A DNA stretch of 64,000 nucleotides from Nissolia schottii. Taxonomy: Eukaryota > Streptophyta > Magnoliopsida > Fabales > Fabaceae. The stretch covers positions 640,613-704,612 of the forward strand of contig QANU01031477.1 in NCBI GenBank assembly GCA_003254905.1, written 5' to 3'. This document shows positions 62,488-64,000 of the stretch, piece after piece; positions within the stretch are counted from its first letter, which is position 1; each line of letters starts with the position of its first letter. The position numbers were made by a program, and so were the translations under genes. The notes beneath the pieces are model-generated. The model was not told the origin of the DNA and made no database searches. It saw only the letters and a program-made list of their open reading frames with translations.

Positions 62488-62689
62488 CACTACTAGAAAA
62501 ATGTTTTCTACCAATAGATTTTCTGGCGGATATATCCACCGACAATACTGACAGATGTTATGCCTCCAATCTGCCAGTAAATGCTTTTCACAAGTCTTTT
62601 GGTGAAGATCGTCATATTTATTGGCGGATAATTATCCACCGGTAAATATTGACGCGAATTGGAGCCAACAAGTTATTGGCGGATATATT
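62488..62689 (+). mobile_element. CACTA-type transposon terminus
   Basis: Starts CACTACTAGAAAAATG, the CACTA terminal inverted repeat. Subterminal words GGCGGATATATCCACCGAC, CTGCCAGTAAATG, TTGGCGGATAATTATCCACC and TTATTGGCGGATATATTTG repeat in both orientations, as in CACTA ends. The element is cut at about 62690 by an LTR; its other end is outside the window. Confidence 0.8.
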
Positions 62690-64000
62690 TGTGAAGACCC
62701 AAGACTTTCATAGACTCGTTGTAGCGCTGCAGTGACGCGAAGTAAGGAACGTGCTGCAGCGACACAGAACAAACGAGGCGCTGCAGAGCACCCAGTGCGT
62801 TGTAGCGACACCGGAGTTAATAGAAACCCTAAGTCGCCAGCCTTTGGGCCAGGAGAGGGTCTGTCTTCCACCTATATATAGAGAGCTCCCCTCACAGCTC
62901 TACAACTCGTTTGGAGCGTCAAAATTCTCCCCCAAGCATGGAGTTTCTTGCTCATTCTCTCTCTCTCATCTTGTGGAGACATAACGTCTTCACCGAGGTA
63001 GGTAGTCAGTCCTTTTAGGGATGACCTATGGTAGTAGGCCCCAACGCCACTACTTTGGTAGTGGTAGCGCTATGGCAGTCCACGACCGTCGTGGTGATGT
63101 CGGATCGTCGTAGCAATGTCAATTCTCTACCGCGATGCCCTTCAGTTATGTTTTACTAGTTTTCTAATGATGTGGTGCTTGTTGGCCTTTCAAGGTGCCA
63201 ACGCTATGCTACTCGGAGCTTCCAATGTCAACGTTCCCCTGTCTTAAGCCTTTCTAGGTGAGTAGAGGTCCTAATGCGTCAACAATGTGCCACATTAGTG
63301 GCCCGTCAATCAAGTCAGTTGTGCTTATGATCATTATTATTATCATTATCTGTTATTTAACATGCTTAGTAGATAACATGCTAGGACTAAAGTAGAGACC
63401 CATGTGAATACTATGAGAACATGATACATGATGATATATTTAGAACTGTTCGGTAGGCATATATAACAAATCATAATAAAGACTCTGGTTAAGGAAGGGT
63501 CCTAACTAAAGAAAGGTTCTGACTAGGAAAGACTTGGTATTTAAGTTGTCTATTATGATGCACCTCTCTTACCTGGGAATATCCCTAAGCACGGGATCAC
63601 AGTCCTTAGTTCCAGATGAGTAGTAAGACAACTAGATGCAAGGCATAATCAACTGTACTACCTCCCATAAATAATAAGCATAGTATCTAACCAACTTTGG
63701 TAAATCAATCCAGCTCACCTAAACTAAAAGACTTCATAACCATTATGTCTTAGGGTAGAGGACTTGATTTGGTATTATATGGAGTTAATGTACCCACAAT
63801 ATATTCAGTAAACGGAGTCAGCGTCCCCACAGCTTAAGGGTAGGTGTACCCTCAGAGATTCATTACATGGGGTCAGCGTCCCCTCAACTTATGGGTATGC
63901 GTATCCTCAGAGATTTAGTATACGGGTTCAACATACTCAGACCGTGAAGATCTACCCTAGCAAAGCATAGTCGAGCTTGTACCCTCTTGAAATTGAGAAT
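62690..64000 (+). mobile_element. LTR of an LTR retrotransposon, left part, truncated by the window
   Basis: Starts TGTGAAGACCCAAGAC, interrupting the CACTA end. Repeated GCTGCAGCGAC/GTAGCGACACC words lie in the first 130 bp. A TATA box (CCTATATATAGAG) at about 62872-62884 sits where an LTR promoter would. No open frame is convincing through 64000, which suits a long LTR. The lineage is undetermined and the right border is outside. Confidence 0.65.
63805..63935 (+). repeat. Tandem repeat, about 63-bp unit, within the LTR
   Basis: GGAGTCAGCGTCCCCACAGC, TTAAGGGTAGGTGTACCCTC and AGAGATTCATTACAT recur with changes about 60-63 bases later (GGGGTCAGCGTCCCCTCAAC and so on). A third partial unit follows. 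Confidence 0.75.

Overview
This is plant nuclear DNA, almost certainly from a legume. It is AT-rich and gene-poor, its genes have introns with GT/AG borders, and about half of it is recognisable transposon debris. A full-length NODULATION SIGNALING PATHWAY 2 (NSP2)-type GRAS gene points to a legume; the exact species (soybean-like is my guess) is inference. Only three genes look intact, all on the minus strand: a plastid-type PLP aminotransferase (5838-7883, 2 exons, 454 aa), NSP2 (19899-21434, intronless, 511 aa) and a DIS3L2/SOV-type RNB exoribonuclease (53842-59316, 7 exons, 1115 aa). They act in unrelated processes (amino acid/keto acid metabolism, symbiotic signalling, cytoplasmic mRNA decay) and do not form a cluster.

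Layout: 1-5.8 kb, no gene seen. 5.8-8.1 kb, aminotransferase and promoter. 8.2-14.1 kb, a SINE with an 18-bp target duplication, a copia LTR end, a 108-bp tandem repeat, Helitron-type ends and a decayed RPA1/DUF223-like exon. 15.5-18.2 kb, a broken plant-mobile-domain (PMD, MAIN/MAIL-like) gene followed by palindromic repeats. 19.9-21.6 kb, NSP2, whose coding region holds a near-perfect site for a miR171h-type microRNA. 21.6-32.5 kb, no gene; small elements (a TRIM, a second SINE copy, microsatellites).

From 32.5 to 40.7 kb lies one nested composite. A PMD-bearing element with inverted, palindrome-rich ends was interrupted by a 1.4-kb MULE/MITE-like foldback element inside an ATT microsatellite, and by a 3.37-kb solo LTR (TG...CA, 5-bp target duplication) that splits the PMD reading frame. 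From 43.4 to 50.5 kb come a SINE-like copy, a LINE 3' remnant and a complete 5.3-kb non-autonomous Helitron (5' TC, 3' hairpin plus CTAG, A/T insertion) carrying captured exon-like segments. Three single-N positions inside the Helitron each touch duplicated sequence, which suggests assembly seams. At 51.5-52.6 kb a small inverted-repeat element has captured a frameshifted piece of a tonoplast sugar transporter gene. The right edge (62.5-64 kb) is a CACTA terminus invaded by an LTR retrotransposon that runs off the window.

The clearest items for follow-up are the captured sugar-transporter fragment and its palindromes, the shared palindromic architecture of the two PMD elements, an Asp-to-Glu change at a metal-site position of the RNB nuclease, and the duplication/N pattern inside the Helitron.
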